NCBI GenBank assembly: GCA_020852155.1
Contig: JADZBJ010000371.1
Coordinates: forward strand, 1 to 12,617
DNA from: Saprospiraceae bacterium
GTDB lineage: Bacteria; Bacteroidota; Bacteroidia; Chitinophagales; Saprospiraceae
Length of the DNA stretch: 12,617 nt
Direction of reading: 5' to 3'
The notes beneath the pieces were generated by a model, which searched no databases, was not told where the DNA came from, and was given only the letters and a program-made list of their open reading frames with translations. Below, one piece after another: positions 5,414 through 12,385 of this stretch. The position numbers and the translations under genes were made by a program. Within the stretch, counting starts at the first letter, position 1, and each line of letters opens with the position of its first letter.

Positions 5414-7606
5414 ATGTCCCTCTCACGTTTTAATGCTCTTCAGGCCGTAGAAAACCGTGTGGAACCATTTCCCATGGATTTCAACGACACCCCGGCAGAA
5501 AACATCGCTTCCTATTTTGGCATCAACGTTTTTGATGATGCCAAAATGAAAAAGTACGTGGCCGAAAAGGCTTACCTCAGTGTCAAAGCAGCCATCCAGA
5601 GCGGCCAAAAACTCAGCCGTGACGTAGCCGACGAAGTAGCGTTGGGCATGAAGAAATGGGCTGAAGAAAAAGGCTGCACTCACTTCGCACACTGGTTTCA
5701 GCCGCTGACAGGCAAAACGGCCGAAAAACACGACTCCTTCTTCACCCTGACGCACGATGGTCGCGTGATTGAAGAATTCACCGGCGGCGCGCTGGTGCAA
5801 CAAGAGCCGGATGGTTCTTCTTTCCCTTCAGGCGGTATGCGCAGCACTTTCGAGGCGCGCGGTTACACGGTGTGGGACCCCAGCAGCCCGGCCTTTATCA
5901 TGGAAGTGGGCGATGGTATGACCCTGTGTATTCCGACCATTTTCGTTACCTATGGCGGCGAAGCGCAAGACTACAAACTGCCACTGTTGCGCTCACTGGC
6001 ATTTCTGGACAAAGCGGCAGTGACCGTCGCCAAAATGTTCGATGAAAAAGTAGCCAAGGTCACCGCTACACTCGGCTGGGAACAAGAGTATTTCCTGATT
6101 GATGACGCGCTGTTCAACGCTCGCCCCGACCTGGCTATGACAGGCCGCACCTTGCTCGGACATGCCGCAGCCAAAAATCAGCAACTCGAAGACCACTACT
6201 TCGGCAGCATCCCGGAGCGTGTGTATGCCTACATGCGCGACCTGGAAACAGAAAGCCACAAACTCGGCATTCCGGTGCGCACACGCCACAACGAGGTGGC
6301 TCCGGCGCAATACGAGGTAGCGCCTATTTTTGAAGAAATCAACGTGGCAGTTGACCACAACCAATTGCTCATGGACGTTATGGAACGCGTCGCTCGCCGC
6401 CACAAACTGCGCGTGCTGTTCCATGAAAAACCATTCGCAGGTATCAATGGCTCCGGCAAGCACAACAACTGGAGCATGGGCACCAACACAGGCGTTAACC
6501 TGCTCTCGCCAGGTAAAGAACCGGCTAAAAACCTGCGTTTCCTGACGTTTTTTGTCAACACCATCGCGGCCGTACACAAATACGCCGACATCCTGCGCGC
6601 CAGCATTGCGCACGCCGGTAATGACCACCGCCTGGGCGCCAACGAAGCGCCGCCAGCCATCATTTCTGTGTTCATTGGCGAAGCCATGACACTCCTGCTG
6701 GATCAGATCGCCAAAGGCAAAAACACCGACGGTCAGGAAGTTAAACGCGCGCTTGACCTGATTTCGAAATTGCCTAACCTCGAACTGGACAACACCGACC
6801 GCAACCGTACTTCTCCTTTTGCTTTCACGGGTAATAAATTCGAGATCCGCGCCGTGGGCAGCAGCCAAAACTGCGCTGGTCCAATGGCCGTCATGAATGC
6901 CATGATGGGCCTGCAACTCGTCGAGTTTAAAGGCGAGGTGGACAAACTTTTGGCCAAAGGCGCTAAACAGGATGAAGCCATCCTGACTGTGTTGAAAGGC
7001 TACATCCGTAAGTCGAAATCTATCTGCTTTGAAGGCAATAACTATTCTGATGAATGGAAAGAAGAAGCCAAGGCGCGCGGACTGAACAACTTTGCCACCA
7101 CGCCGGAAGCGCTGGACGTACTGGGTTCTAAAATGGCCCTGGAACTGTACAGCAAGTCGGGCGTGATGAACAAAGTGGAACTGGAAGCCTATCACAATGT
7201 TCAGTTGCACAGCTACTGCACCAAGATCAACATCGAAGCGCGTTCGCTGGAAGAAATCATCCATTCGATGGTGATGCCGGCGGCCATCCGTTATCAGACT
7301 GAACTGGCTGACAACATCGCTTCATTGCGCGAAATTGACATGGACGATGCCATTGGCTACCAGAAGGACACGCTCAAGCGCGTAACACGCAACGTCAACG
7401 CGATCCGCGAAGCCCTGGAAAAACTGCACAAAGGTTTTGAAAAGGCGCACCACTGCGACGATATCCGCGACGAAGCAGATATTCTCTGCCACAAGGTTCG
7501 TCCGCAAATGGATGCAATTCGCGAAGCCGCCGACGATCTCGAAGCGGTTGTGGACGATCAATATTGGCCATTGGTGAAGTACCGCGAAATGCTGTTCATG
7601 CGTTAA
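5414..7606 (+). CDS. glnA: Glutamine synthetase type III
   Basis: 730 residues, the size of type III enzymes (GlnN type), far longer than GSI (about 470). It makes glutamine from glutamate, ammonia and ATP and is the main cytoplasmic entry of ammonia into metabolism. Seen: GWEQEYFL (221-228) with metal-binding Glu223/Glu225, HNEVAPAQYEVAP (292-304) with further acidic ligands, GINGSGKHNNWS (343-354) with the substrate-loop His350, and NRTSPFAFTGNKFEIRAVGSS (464-484) with ATP/glutamate-site arginines. The N-terminal extension and the helical C-terminal region (about 500-730) are typical of GSIII, which assembles as dodecamers. The start fits the family; no Shine-Dalgarno is present. A strong terminator follows. 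The long leader may carry control, but nitrogen regulation is not shown directly. Confidence 0.96.
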   Translation: MSLSRFNALQAVENRVEPFPMDFNDTPAENIASYFGINVFDDAKMKKYVAEKAYLSVKAAIQSGQKLSRDVADEVALGMKKWAEEKGCTHFAHWFQPLTGKTAEKHDSFFTLTHDGRVIEEFTGGALVQQEPDGSSFPSGGMRSTFEARGYTVWDPSSPAFIMEVGDGMTLCIPTIFVTYGGEAQDYKLPLLRSLAFLDKAAVTVAKMFDEKVAKVTATLGWEQEYFLIDDALFNARPDLAMTGRTLLGHAAAKNQQLEDHYFGSIPERVYAYMRDLETESHKLGIPVRTRHNEVAPAQYEVAPIFEEINVAVDHNQLLMDVMERVARRHKLRVLFHEKPFAGINGSGKHNNWSMGTNTGVNLLSPGKEPAKNLRFLTFFVNTIAAVHKYADILRASIAHAGNDHRLGANEAPPAIISVFIGEAMTLLLDQIAKGKNTDGQEVKRALDLISKLPNLELDNTDRNRTSPFAFTGNKFEIRAVGSSQNCAGPMAVMNAMMGLQLVEFKGEVDKLLAKGAKQDEAILTVLKGYIRKSKSICFEGNNYSDEWKEEAKARGLNNFATTPEALDVLGSKMALELYSKSGVMNKVELEAYHNVQLHSYCTKINIEARSLEEIIHSMVMPAAIRYQTELADNIASLREIDMDDAIGYQKDTLKRVTRNVNAIREALEKLHKGFEKAHHCDDIRDEADILCHKVRPQMDAIREAADDLEAVVDDQYWPLVKYREMLFMR

Positions 7607-7612
7607 TTTTGC
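7604..7612 (+). promoter_or_regulatory. Candidate tatD promoter -7 element overlapping the glnA stop
   Basis: TAATTTTGC, identical to the boxes at 5155 and 8538, begins with the TAA stop codon of glnA (7604-7606). It would start a transcript at about 7618, upstream of the 7633-7680 hairpin and of tatD. A stop codon supplies TAA for free, so chance remains possible. Confidence 0.35.
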
Positions 7613-7632
7613 GGCCTTCATCGGCACTGTCT

Positions 7633-7680
7633 GGCGCGGATGGAACGCTTCTCACGGAGCGTTTGATCCGCGCCTTTTTT
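7633..7680 (+). terminator. Intrinsic terminator after glnA, in the tatD leader
   Basis: GGCGCGGAT (7633-7641) pairs with ATCCGCGCC (7666-7674). After one mismatch the stem continues through GAACGCT/AGCGTTT, with an 8-nt loop and six T (7675-7680). It is a strong terminator for glnA, 27 nt after its stop and only 10 nt before the tatD ATG. Confidence 0.88.
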
Positions 7681-7690
7681 ATGAAATTTT

Positions 7691-8461
7691 ATGATTCAAC
7701 TTATAGATACCCACGCACATCTCTACTCCAAAAAATTCGACGCCGACCGCTCCGACATGGTGCGCCGGGCGATTGCTGGCGGAGTTGTCAGGATGTACCT
7801 GCCCAATATTGAAGCCGAATCCATCGAAGGCATGATGGCCCTGGAAGCCGAATTTCCGGAGCATTGCTTTGCCATGATGGGCCTTCACCCATGCTCGGTA
7901 CAGCCGGATGTATATGAAAAAGAACTGGCGACGGTCGAACACTGGTTAGGGCAGCGCCCTTGGGCGGGCATCGGCGAAACGGGCATTGACCTTTATTGGG
8001 ATAAAACCACGCTCGATATTCAGCAGATGGCCTTTGCCCGGCATATTGAATGGGCCAAAGACCTCGGTCGGCCACTCATCATTCACTCGCGCGAAAGCAA
8101 TCGCGAATGTATCGAAGCCGTCAGGAAAGGCCAGGACGGGCGTTTGCGCGGTATTTTTCACTGTTTTTCAGGCTCGTTGGAAGAGGCGCGTGAAATGATT
8201 GACCTCGGTTTCATGCTGGGCATTGGCGGTACGATCACTTACCCGAAATCCACCTTGCCCGATATCCTGCGCGAGGTGCCGCTGGAGCATATTGTGCTGG
8301 AAACCGATGCGCCTTATCTGCCGCCGGTGCCACATCGCGGCAAGCGCAATGAAAGCGCATTTATCCGGCATGTGGCTGAAATGCTGTCGGAGGCCAAGGT
8401 GATGCCTTTACAGCAAATTGCGCGACAAACCACAGAAAACGCCACGCGGATGTTTGCCTGA
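7691..8461 (+). CDS. TatD-family metal-dependent hydrolase (putative DNase)
   Basis: 256 residues, usual length for the TatD/YcfH/YjjV family of TIM-barrel metallohydrolases, cytoplasmic, several of which are 3'-5' DNases. All metal-site motifs are present: DTHAHL (6-11; His8, His10), GLHP (64-67), GETGID (95-100; Glu96), IIHSRES (130-136; His132), FHCFSG (156-161; His157) and LETDAPYLPP (203-212; Asp206). The ATG at 7691 is chosen because DTHAHL should follow within a few residues; the ATG at 7681 is in another frame. The start comes 10 nt after the U-tract of the glnA terminator, so expression depends on read-through, a promoter upstream of the hairpin, or a leaderless start. The family does not tell which member this is, so no symbol is given. 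Confidence 0.93.
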   Translation: MIQLIDTHAHLYSKKFDADRSDMVRRAIAGGVVRMYLPNIEAESIEGMMALEAEFPEHCFAMMGLHPCSVQPDVYEKELATVEHWLGQRPWAGIGETGIDLYWDKTTLDIQQMAFARHIEWAKDLGRPLIIHSRESNRECIEAVRKGQDGRLRGIFHCFSGSLEEAREMIDLGFMLGIGGTITYPKSTLPDILREVPLEHIVLETDAPYLPPVPHRGKRNESAFIRHVAEMLSEAKVMPLQQIARQTTENATRMFA

Positions 8462-8537
8462 TTGGCGTCCTTCACGCTCTAAAAGGCCAAAACAAGCCAT
8501 TTTCGTCTAAAAGCGAATGTTCCGTTTTCTGTTTACC

Positions 8538-8546
8538 TAATTTTGC
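8538..8546 (+). promoter_or_regulatory. -7 element of the protease promoter (TAATTTTGC)
   Basis: TAATTTTGC is identical to the box before glnA and is followed by a similar GCAGCA segment. It would give a leader of about 90 nt. No clear -33 box is seen. Confidence 0.5.
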
Positions 8547-8644
8547 GCAGCAATTCCGACTTTTTTAAGTTGTTATACGTTTATCCGTGCTTCAACAAGT
8601 CGGTGTTTCTATTCATTCAAAAATTTTAAAGCAAGTTTTACATT

Positions 8645-10354
8645 ATGAATTTCACAAAAATGCTTGTGCTGCTGGCTTTTTGCCTGCCTGTTATCACGGC
8701 TTCAGCACAGTCAAAAGCGCCTGAAAACTGGTTTACACTTGACCAGGCAAAAGACGGCGTGAATGGTACCGGCGCGGATGCTGCCATCCAGCGCCTGAAA
8801 GAGAAAGGCAAAAAAGGCCAGACTGTGATCGTGGCTGTACTCGACTCAGGAGTTGAGGTGGATCACGAAGATCTCAAAGACATTATCTGGGTCAATCCGG
8901 GCGAAATCCCGAACAACGGTAAAGACGACGACAACAATGGTTATGTGGATGATATCCACGGCTGGAACTTCCTTTCCGGTAAAGGCGGTAACGTATTGCA
9001 CGAAACCCTCGAACTGACACGCGAGTACGCTCGCCTGAGCAAGCGTTTCGAAGGCACAGACGCTAAAAACCTGCATGGCGACGCTAAAAAAGAATACGAC
9101 TACTATCAGCAAATCAAAACGGCATTTGAAGAAGCCCGCGCTGAAGCACAATCAGGTGTTGAGGCTGTAAAACGCCAGTTGCAACCAGTGATTGACGCTT
9201 TCGATCGCGTTGAAAAAGCCATCGGTCGCAAAGACTTCACCATGGATGATGTCAACAAACTCGACGCTGGCAGCGACACGAAGCTCAAAGAAGCTATCGC
9301 GTTGGCACAGAAAGCTGCGGCCAATGGCCTGGCTTCACGCAAAGACGTTGATGAAGCCATCGCAGAAGGTACTGAGTACTACTCCAACCAACTCAAATAC
9401 AACCTCAATCCAGACTACAACCCGCGCGCTGAAATGATCGGCGACAATCCGGCGGATATGAGCAACCGTTTCTACGGCACAAACGACTACGAAGGCCCTG
9501 ATGCATTCCACGGCACGCACGTAGCCGGTATCATCGCTGCCAAACGCGACAACAATATGGGTGTACGCGGTGTGGCAGATAATGTACGCATCATGACCGT
9601 TCGTTGTGTGCCTGATGGCGACGAGCGCGACAAAGACGTGGCTAACGCCATCTACTACGCAGTAGACAACGGCGCGAGCGTGATCAACATGTCTTTCGGT
9701 AAAGGTTACAGCCCGCAAAAATGGTATGTTGACCAGGCTATGCGTTACGCTGCAGAGCATGACGTATTACTCGTACACGCTGCCGGTAATGATTCGGAAA
9801 ACAACGACACCGACCCGAACTTCCCGAATGATATGCTGGCAAAACCAGTGAAGAAGGGCCTGTTCAAAAAAGAGAAAAACGTTACGACCTGGATGGAAAT
9901 CGGTGCGCTCTCCTGGAAAAGCGGAGAAAGCCGCGTAGCCAAATTCAGCAACTACGGCAAAGCCAATGTTGACCTGTTTTCGCCTGGCGTAGCCATCTAC
10001 TCAACCGTTCCTGATGGCAAATACGGCAATGCACAAGGCACTTCTATGGCTTGCCCTGCAGCAGCCGGTGTTGCCGCCATTCTCCGCTCGTACTATCCTG
10101 AACTGTCAGCCGTACAAGTAAAAAGCATCATGGAGAAGTCGGTCAATCAGCAGTCTGGCGAGGTGTTCAAACCCGGCACGACTGAAAAAGTAGCCTTCAC
10201 CGAATTGTGCGTGAGCGGCGGTACTGTCAGCGCAATTAATGCCGTTGAAATGGCTGAAAAAACAAAGGCTAAAAAGAACAAGAAAGCCGTTTGGCGCGAT
10301 GCAGGCATGGGCAAATTGAAGAAAAATACCATGGCCAAACAGCCACGCGCTTAA
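8645..10354 (+). CDS. Secreted subtilisin-like serine protease (S8) with helical insert
   Basis: 569 residues. A signal peptide covers residues 1-21 (MNFTKMLVLLAFCLPVITASA), likely cut before Gln22. The catalytic triad is Asp67 (VAVLDSGVEVDHEDL), His289 (FHGTHVAGIIAA) and Ser467 (GTSMACPAAAGVAA), with oxyanion Asn382 (HAAGND). An Asp/Asn-rich segment NNGKDDDNNGYVDD (90-103) looks like a calcium loop. Asp and His are 222 residues apart instead of roughly 30-40 in subtilisin, because of a charged, mostly helical insert (about 118-250). Only some 38 residues lie between the signal peptide and the catalytic core, so a classical I9 propeptide is absent. The C-terminus is a short lysine-rich tail and does not look like a type IX sorting domain; periplasmic or surface location is open. 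Similar enzymes are known in Bacteroidota; the substrate is unknown. A terminator follows. Confidence 0.92.
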   Translation: MNFTKMLVLLAFCLPVITASAQSKAPENWFTLDQAKDGVNGTGADAAIQRLKEKGKKGQTVIVAVLDSGVEVDHEDLKDIIWVNPGEIPNNGKDDDNNGYVDDIHGWNFLSGKGGNVLHETLELTREYARLSKRFEGTDAKNLHGDAKKEYDYYQQIKTAFEEARAEAQSGVEAVKRQLQPVIDAFDRVEKAIGRKDFTMDDVNKLDAGSDTKLKEAIALAQKAAANGLASRKDVDEAIAEGTEYYSNQLKYNLNPDYNPRAEMIGDNPADMSNRFYGTNDYEGPDAFHGTHVAGIIAAKRDNNMGVRGVADNVRIMTVRCVPDGDERDKDVANAIYYAVDNGASVINMSFGKGYSPQKWYVDQAMRYAAEHDVLLVHAAGNDSENNDTDPNFPNDMLAKPVKKGLFKKEKNVTTWMEIGALSWKSGESRVAKFSNYGKANVDLFSPGVAIYSTVPDGKYGNAQGTSMACPAAAGVAAILRSYYPELSAVQVKSIMEKSVNQQSGEVFKPGTTEKVAFTELCVSGGTVSAINAVEMAEKTKAKKNKKAVWRDAGMGKLKKNTMAKQPRA

Positions 10355-10364
10355 TTAAAAGGTT

Positions 10365-10405
10365 GATGAAAAGTGGATGATCGCATGAGTATCCACACAT
10401 TCATC
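10365..10405 (+). other. Hairpin between the protease stop and its terminator
   Basis: GATGAA/TTCATC (10365-10370, 10400-10405) and GTGGAT/ATCCAC (10373-10378, 10391-10396) pair around a small 2x3 internal loop with a 12-nt apical loop. No U-tract follows. It may stabilise the 3' end of the mRNA. Confidence 0.4.
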
Positions 10406-10421
10406 GCTGTTTTCAAACCAT

Positions 10422-10463
10422 AAAAAAGCCGCCTCGCGATATTTCGTCGAGGCGGCTTTTTTT
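10422..10463. terminator. Intrinsic terminator after the protease
   Basis: AAAAAAGCCGCCTCG (10422-10436) and CGAGGCGGCTTTTTT (10448-10462) form a perfect 15-bp stem with an 11-nt loop, followed by T. It works best for the plus-strand protease mRNA; the A-run on the other arm would also allow minus-strand termination. Confidence 0.9.
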
Positions 10464-10550
10464 GTGGCCGTTGTTTATGAAAACCTGCAAAAGCCAGGCG
10501 GGTTTTTATTTTAAAACTAATAAACTTTTTAAAACAAAAAATTTATTTTG

Positions 10551-10559
10551 TAATATTGC
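10551..10559 (+). promoter_or_regulatory. -7-like element of the DUF1761 gene (TAATATTGC)
   Basis: TAATATTGC differs by one base from the TAATTTTGC boxes in this window and lies 41 nt before the ATG, in an AT-rich stretch (10500-10560). It is the best promoter candidate here. Confidence 0.4.
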
Positions 10560-10599
10560 ACGGCCATTTGGCGAAATCACTCAATAAAAATCTTTTATC

Positions 10600-11031
10600 A
10601 TGACAGAAAGAAAAACGAACTGGCTGGCAATTGCCGCATCTGCAGTAGCAGGTATGTTTATCGGCTTTCTATGGTACGGCGCTATTTTTCAACAACAATG
10701 GATGGCCGGAAACGGCATCACCATGGAAGGTGAAAAATTCCTGAAAAACGGCGCGGAGATGGATATGTCTGCCACGCCCATGATTTTCAACACCATTGCT
10801 ATGGTGGTTTATGCCCTGCTCATCAACTGGTTGGTCGGCAAGGCTGGCAGCAAATCCTGGATGGATGGTGCGATGGTCGGCGGTGCGGTTGGATTGATTG
10901 GCCTGATTGGCGTGTACATCGGCAATATATTCGCCGGTAACCCGTCAAGCCTTTCTATGGTAGATGGCTCTTATAATCTGGTCGTATTTACCCTGATGGG
11001 TGCTATTTTGGGCGGCTGGCAGAAGAAATGA
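10600..11031 (+). CDS. DUF1761 family integral membrane protein
   Basis: 143 residues with four predicted membrane segments: about 8-30, 60-80, 88-112 and 122-140. The first segment contains GFLWYGAIF, and a soluble stretch with two Trp/Met-rich turns follows (31-59); this pattern is typical of the DUF1761 family, whose function is unknown. It ends in a short positively charged tail (WQKK), suggesting a cytoplasmic C-terminus. The start is the first ATG after the promoter-like box; there is no Shine-Dalgarno. It is a single gene between the protease terminator and the 11039-11096 hairpin, convergent with the DUF4340 gene. The context gives no functional hint. Confidence 0.8.
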   Translation: MTERKTNWLAIAASAVAGMFIGFLWYGAIFQQQWMAGNGITMEGEKFLKNGAEMDMSATPMIFNTIAMVVYALLINWLVGKAGSKSWMDGAMVGGAVGLIGLIGVYIGNIFAGNPSSLSMVDGSYNLVVFTLMGAILGGWQKK

Positions 11032-11038
11032 AGGTAAC

Positions 11039-11096
11039 AACCGCGAAAGACGCAAAAAGCGCAAAATATTGATTGCTTTTAGCGTCTTTCGCGGTT
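11039..11096. repeat. Long inverted repeat built from 9-nt CGC-A-rich units
   Basis: AACCGCGAAAGACGC (11039-11053) is perfectly complementary to 11082-11096. After one A/A mismatch six further pairs follow (11055-11060 with 11075-11080), leaving a 14-nt loop. The left arm is itself a 9-nt tandem repeat: CGCGAAAGA, CGCAAAAAG, CGCAAAATA (11042-11068). It starts 8 nt after the DUF1761 stop, between two convergent genes. No U-tract follows on either side, so it is a poor classical terminator. Related CGCGAAAGACGC-type sequences occur, to my memory, as dispersed intergenic repeats in several bacterial genomes. Confidence 0.85.
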
Positions 11097-11138
11097 AATT
11101 CGATTAAAAGTAACCAGTTAAAACTAAAACTCTCACCC

Positions 11139-12167
11139 TCAATTCCTCAACCCGGCCTGCCCTTCAAAGAAATAATCATACCCTCGAAACAACTTGCCCA
11201 TGACGCGTTGCTGCGTCAGCATAAAAGCGCTGGTATCGTCAATAGCTGTGAAATAGCGGTTAATCTGTTGCTTGGGTACGCCGCCGAGTGTGGTGATTTC
11301 GTATTCATCAGGCCAGAATGTTGCCTTGCGAGTGACGCCATTGGTCTTTTTCAGCGTGACGATGGCAAAAGGCACTAACGACATAACCGAATCTTTTTTG
11401 GCAAAACCGGACTCGTGGGCTTCCGCGATCAAGGATTCAAAATTCAGCAAATAAGCCTCAGGAACGCCTTTGCGGGGTGGTGTCGGCTTGGCAGGCGTCG
11501 TGCTGAACAAGGGCTTTACCTCATACTGTGCCGAGCCTGTTTTTTCCAGTCGGAAAGATTGACTCTTCTTCTGCGGATACTCGATACTGACAGACTGTAT
11601 TTCTTCCGGATTGACCGAAAAAACCGAACGCGAACGCCATTCGTCGTCGCCCAATAGGTAACGTACCCGAATCTGGCCGGTAAAATGTGGCAGGTGAACA
11701 ATGTAAGGCTGCTCGCTGCCTTCCATAATCATGTAGGTGCCGCGCTCGTCGAACGTGACGCCACCGACATAGTAGCACTTGATTTTTTTGTCGCTCTTGT
11801 CATAAATCTCCACCTTCAGTCCTTCCGCCGCCAGGCTTTTAATGATATGTTCTTCCGAAGCCTTGGGCGGAATGACTTGCACTTGTACCCGTTTGATTGT
11901 TTCAAGGAGCGTCTTGACAGCCGTGGGGCGAGCCTCCCACTTGTCGTTGTACATCCAGACATCATCTTTATTGAGGGTGAGTTTGGCTGTTTTTCCGCTT
12001 CTGTCGGCGATAAATATCTTGCCAATATCCTCTGTGTTCGGAACGGCAAAATCCATGTCCCACGATTGGACAGAGCTATCAGCATTCTTTTTTTTCTGAT
12101 TAACGGCGTACCAGGTGACCCCGCCGAGCGCAACAAACAGCAGCGCGAGGAGCAATGTTTTTTTCAT
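11139..12167 (-). CDS. DUF4340 domain protein, membrane-anchored
   Basis: 342 residues. The N-terminus MKKTLLLALLFVALGGVTWY is a hydrophobic anchor or signal segment (about 4-21) with no lipobox cysteine, followed by a basic KKK stop. The rest is soluble and presumably extracytoplasmic. The stretch DVWMYNDKWEARPTAVKTLL (about 69-88) and the following residues have the form typical of DUF4340, a repeat-like beta-rich domain of unknown function, sometimes found beside gliding-motility or ABC-transport genes (GldG-like); no such neighbours are present here. A short Pro/Lys/Thr linker (TTPAKPTPPRK) lies before the C-terminal third. The start is the first ATG before the hydrophobic segment. It is convergent with the DUF1761 gene and divergent from folB. 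The family assignment is by pattern recognition only. Confidence 0.72.
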   Translation of the reverse strand: MKKTLLLALLFVALGGVTWYAVNQKKKNADSSVQSWDMDFAVPNTEDIGKIFIADRSGKTAKLTLNKDDVWMYNDKWEARPTAVKTLLETIKRVQVQVIPPKASEEHIIKSLAAEGLKVEIYDKSDKKIKCYYVGGVTFDERGTYMIMEGSEQPYIVHLPHFTGQIRVRYLLGDDEWRSRSVFSVNPEEIQSVSIEYPQKKSQSFRLEKTGSAQYEVKPLFSTTPAKPTPPRKGVPEAYLLNFESLIAEAHESGFAKKDSVMSLVPFAIVTLKKTNGVTRKATFWPDEYEITTLGGVPKQQINRYFTAIDDTSAFMLTQQRVMGKLFRGYDYFFEGQAGLRN

Positions 12168-12278
12168 TGAAAAGAGTGGTATAAAATTGGGCGTTTAAGG
12201 TTTACCCGAATTTTTACAAAAGGTGAAATAAGTCAGGTTTACGATCTGAATGAGGCCAAAGCAATTGACATCATAGCA

Positions 12279-12288
12279 GTTGCGCAAC
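12279..12288. promoter_or_regulatory. 10-bp perfect palindrome between divergent genes
   Basis: GTTGCGCAAC is self-complementary and lies about midway between the DUF4340 (-) and folB (+) starts. It could be a binding site for a dimeric regulator, but a 10-bp palindrome can also occur by chance. Confidence 0.25.
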
Positions 12289-12351
12289 AGAAATACGCAA
12301 CGCGCACAAACCAACCGCAAAAAAACAGACATTTGCAGAATATAACAACCG

Positions 12352-12373
12352 CCATCTACTGAAGATGGTTTTT
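12352..12373 (+). terminator. Terminator-like mini-hairpin in the folB leader
   Basis: CCATCT (12352-12357) pairs with AGATGG (12363-12368) around a 5-nt loop, followed by five T. It ends 12 nt before the folB ATG. The stem is short, so it is at most a weak terminator or attenuator. Confidence 0.35.
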
Positions 12374-12385
12374 CATTTAGCGATT

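Noticed and set aside
5993..7264. Open frame of 423 codons antisense to glnA
   Set aside because: It lies entirely opposite the conserved glutamine synthetase; the composition (Val/Phe/His-rich) is that of a mirror frame, and no domain is recognised.
7681..7690. ATG at 7681 as tatD start
   Set aside because: It is in a different frame from the TatD motifs; the frame-correct ATG is 7691.
8481..8503. Terminator after tatD
   Set aside because: AAAAGGC and GCCATTTT pair only with a bulge and 3 G-C pairs; too weak to call.
10255..10354. Type IX secretion C-terminal domain on the protease
   Set aside because: The C-terminus is a short Lys-rich tail without the beta-sandwich motifs of such domains.
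12365..12385. Upstream in-frame ATG of folB
   Set aside because: It adds MVFHLAI before the family-like start and lies inside the mini-hairpin; ATG 12386 fits known family N-termini better, though the longer form cannot be excluded.
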